From: Chitinophagales bacterium
GTDB lineage: Bacteria; Bacteroidota; Bacteroidia; Chitinophagales; UBA10324
DNA length: 7,110 bases
Assembly: GCA_013695715.1 (NCBI GenBank)
Contig: JACCZZ010000030.1
Span: 1-7,110, forward strand
Direction of reading: 5' to 3'
In this document: piece by piece, positions 5,716 to 7,110 of the stretch
How the letters are laid out: every line of letters begins with the position of its first letter
How positions within the stretch are numbered: position 1 is the first letter of the stretch
Notes under the pieces: model-generated
What the model saw: the letters and a program-made list of their open reading frames with translations, nothing else
What the model was told of the DNA's origin: nothing
Database searches by the model: none
Program-made: the position numbers and the translations under genes

Positions 5716-7110
5716 TTAGCTTTTACCTGGAAGGCTGAAGCCGATACGTTTCCTTGTATCAGAATCCTGCTCTGCCAACATAAATTCCTGCACATCTTCT
5801 ATTGTAACTTTTGTAAGCATCTCAGCTGTTCTTTGGCTTTTCGGGATTCCTGACAGGCGGAGGTCCCGATTCTTAACGGTCTCTTCAACTATTTTTCTTA
5901 CGCTGCGTGCATTGCCAAAATATTTGTCACGTTTGTCATAAATTAACTGGAAATACTTCTTTAGGTGATCGGATGCCTCATCATCAGGAAATAGATTTTC
6001 CGCCTTAAGCATGATTAGAGCAATAGAGTATAATTCTTCCGGGTTATAATCTTCAAAGGCGAAAGTTTTGTCGAACCTCGATTTAAGTCCGGGATTGGAT
6101 TCCAAAAACCGGTGCATGTTGTCTGTATATCCGGCAACAATAACCACAATGTGGCCCCGAAGATCTTCCATTCGTTTAAGCAACGTTTCAACAGCTTCTG
6201 AACCGAAATCACCTGGTGAGCCGGCGCCGAGAGCATAGGCTTCATCAATAAACAGAACACCGCCCTTTGCATGATCCACTGCCTGCGCTGTTTTTATAGC
6301 AGTTTGACCCACGAATCCTGCAACAAGTCCCTGCCGGTCTACTTCTACTAAATGACCTCTTTCAAGCAGCCCCAAAGCCTTGTAAATGCGTGCAACGATG
6401 CGGGCTACAGTGGTTTTGCCGGTACCGGGATTGCCCATGAAAACACTATGGAGTGAGAAACGGCTGAGCACATCTTTTCCTTCCTCATGGTAAAAGCGAA
6501 CGAGCTTCACCATTTCATTAATCTCACTTTTAATATTGAGCATCCCCACAAGATTGTTAAGTTCCTGGAGGGCATCTTTCAAAATCAATTCATCAATCGG
6601 GATATCTGGCGGCTCCCGCTCACGCGATGCAAAGATTTTGCGAATATCTTCCACCTCAATGGTTGTGAAGCTCTCTTTATTGAGTAATTGAGGATCTTTA
6701 TGACGCATTACACGCAAACCCATATTCAGCCTTGCCTCATCAATCCATCCGTTTACAAGCCTTGCATTTCCAAAGCTGCGATCACGGTTCCGGTAGGCAT
6801 CTACCAGCCGTTCATAGAGAAATTTTTTTGCATCATCTGAAAATGCGAGGTGACGCTCTTTGGCTGCATAATCGGCAATAGCATCTAATTCCTGAGGAAG
6901 ATAATCCGGAAATTCAAAGGTTTGGCTGAATCGCGATTTTAAGCCCGGATTAGATTCTAAAAAAGTATTCATTTCTTCAGGATAACCCGCCACGATAACA
7001 GCGAGATCTCCCTTTCCATCACTGATCTCCTTTACAAGTATTTCAATTACTTCCTTCCCAAAATCCTTACTGTCGTCGGATTTGCGGGCTAAAGAGTAGG
7101 CTTCATCAAT
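5716..7110 (-). CDS. Tandem CbxX/CfxQ-family AAA+ ATPase (5' end outside window)
   Basis: The frame is open to the window edge, giving 464 residues of a longer protein; the apparent GTG start at 6993 is just the Val of VIVAGYP. Residues 1-120 are the back half of a first AAA+ module: Walker B IDEAYSL (1-7), sensor 1 VIVAGYPEE (38-46), arginine finger in SNPGLKSRF (52-61) and sensor 2 GNARLV (114-119). A linker of about 55 residues leads to a complete second module: Walker A GNPGTGKT (226-233), pore-loop segment [10 protein letters not shown] (262-271), Walker [13 protein letters not shown] (283-294), sensor 1 VIVAGYTDN (323-331), arginine finger in SNPGLKSRF (338-346) and sensor 2 GNARSVR (399-405). 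These are hexameric remodelling ATPases related to the Rubisco activase CbbX and to SpoVK. No Rubisco gene is visible, and the client is unknown. Both modules appear catalytically intact in what can be seen. Confidence 0.93.
   Translation of the reverse strand: MDEAYSLARKSDDSKDFGKEVIEILVKEISDGKGDLAVIVAGYPEEMNTFLESNPGLKSRFSQTFEFPDYLPQELDAIADYAAKERHLAFSDDAKKFLYERLVDAYRNRDRSFGNARLVNGWIDEARLNMGLRVMRHKDPQLLNKESFTTIEVEDIRKIFASREREPPDIPIDELILKDALQELNNLVGMLNIKSEINEMVKLVRFYHEEGKDVLSRFSLHSVFMGNPGTGKTTVARIVARIYKALGLLERGHLVEVDRQGLVAGFVGQTAIKTAQAVDHAKGGVLFIDEAYALGAGSPGDFGSEAVETLLKRMEDLRGHIVVIVAGYTDNMHRFLESNPGLKSRFDKTFAFEDYNPEELYSIALIMLKAENLFPDDEASDHLKKYFQLIYDKRDKYFGNARSVRKIVEETVKNRDLRLSGIPKSQRTAEMLTKVTIEDVQEFMLAEQDSDTRKRIGFSLPGKS

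Noticed and set aside
6994..7110. AAA+ gene starting at the GTG at 6993
   Set aside because: That GTG is the Val of sensor 1 (VIVAGYP); the frame continues to the window edge with the Walker B IDEAYSL.

Overview
The window looks like a chromosomal segment from a Bacteroidota bacterium, probably near the Chitinophagales, Sphingobacteriales or Cytophagales. The reasons are AT-rich DNA with densely packed genes, almost no Shine-Dalgarno sites at convincing start codons, candidate promoters of the Bacteroidota type (TAnnTTTG), and a small protein carrying a C-x3-W-x2-MTP...C-x2-C...VDFS motif that I know only from this phylum. The phylum is an inference; there is no rRNA or other marker gene.

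Left part (1-580). The tail of an unidentified plus-strand frame ends at 99. It converges on crcB, a fluoride channel gene on the minus strand (111-476). crcB and the next gene are transcribed divergently from a roughly 100-bp gap holding one candidate promoter for each direction.

Centre (581-4375). Three plus-strand genes form a probable operon for sugar transfer at the inner membrane. They are a small soluble GT2 enzyme resembling polyprenyl-phosphate hexose synthases, a membrane GT2 enzyme of the cellulose synthase/CslA-like type with an intact D, DxD, TED, QxxRW set, and a polytopic GT-C enzyme with the SDDYFRFIWDG and HPWY motifs of polyprenyl-phosphate-dependent mannosyltransferases. 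A reasonable model is that the first makes the lipid-linked sugar, the GT-C enzyme uses it on the periplasmic side, and the CslA-like enzyme makes or extends a beta-glycan or glycolipid. The sugar and product cannot be read from sequence. The second gene contains a terminator-like hairpin followed by eight T.

Right-centre (4376-5715). A 128-aa protein resembling the bacterial eRF1-domain-3-like family is followed by about 700 bp that looks like a gene graveyard. It holds a 59-aa remnant of the Cys-motif family and a 57-bp decayed paralogue of the 128-aa gene (77% identical, three stops in frame). After it comes an intact 44-aa gene encoding a single-pass membrane protein with a His/Asp/Glu-rich tail.

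Right end (5716-7110). On the minus strand is the 3' part of a tandem CbxX/CfxQ-type AAA+ ATPase gene, open to the window edge. It shows the back half of one AAA+ module and a complete second module.

Nothing here is a clear mobile element, CRISPR array, RNA gene or defence system. The least expected items are the small genes and gene relics between 4828 and 5715.
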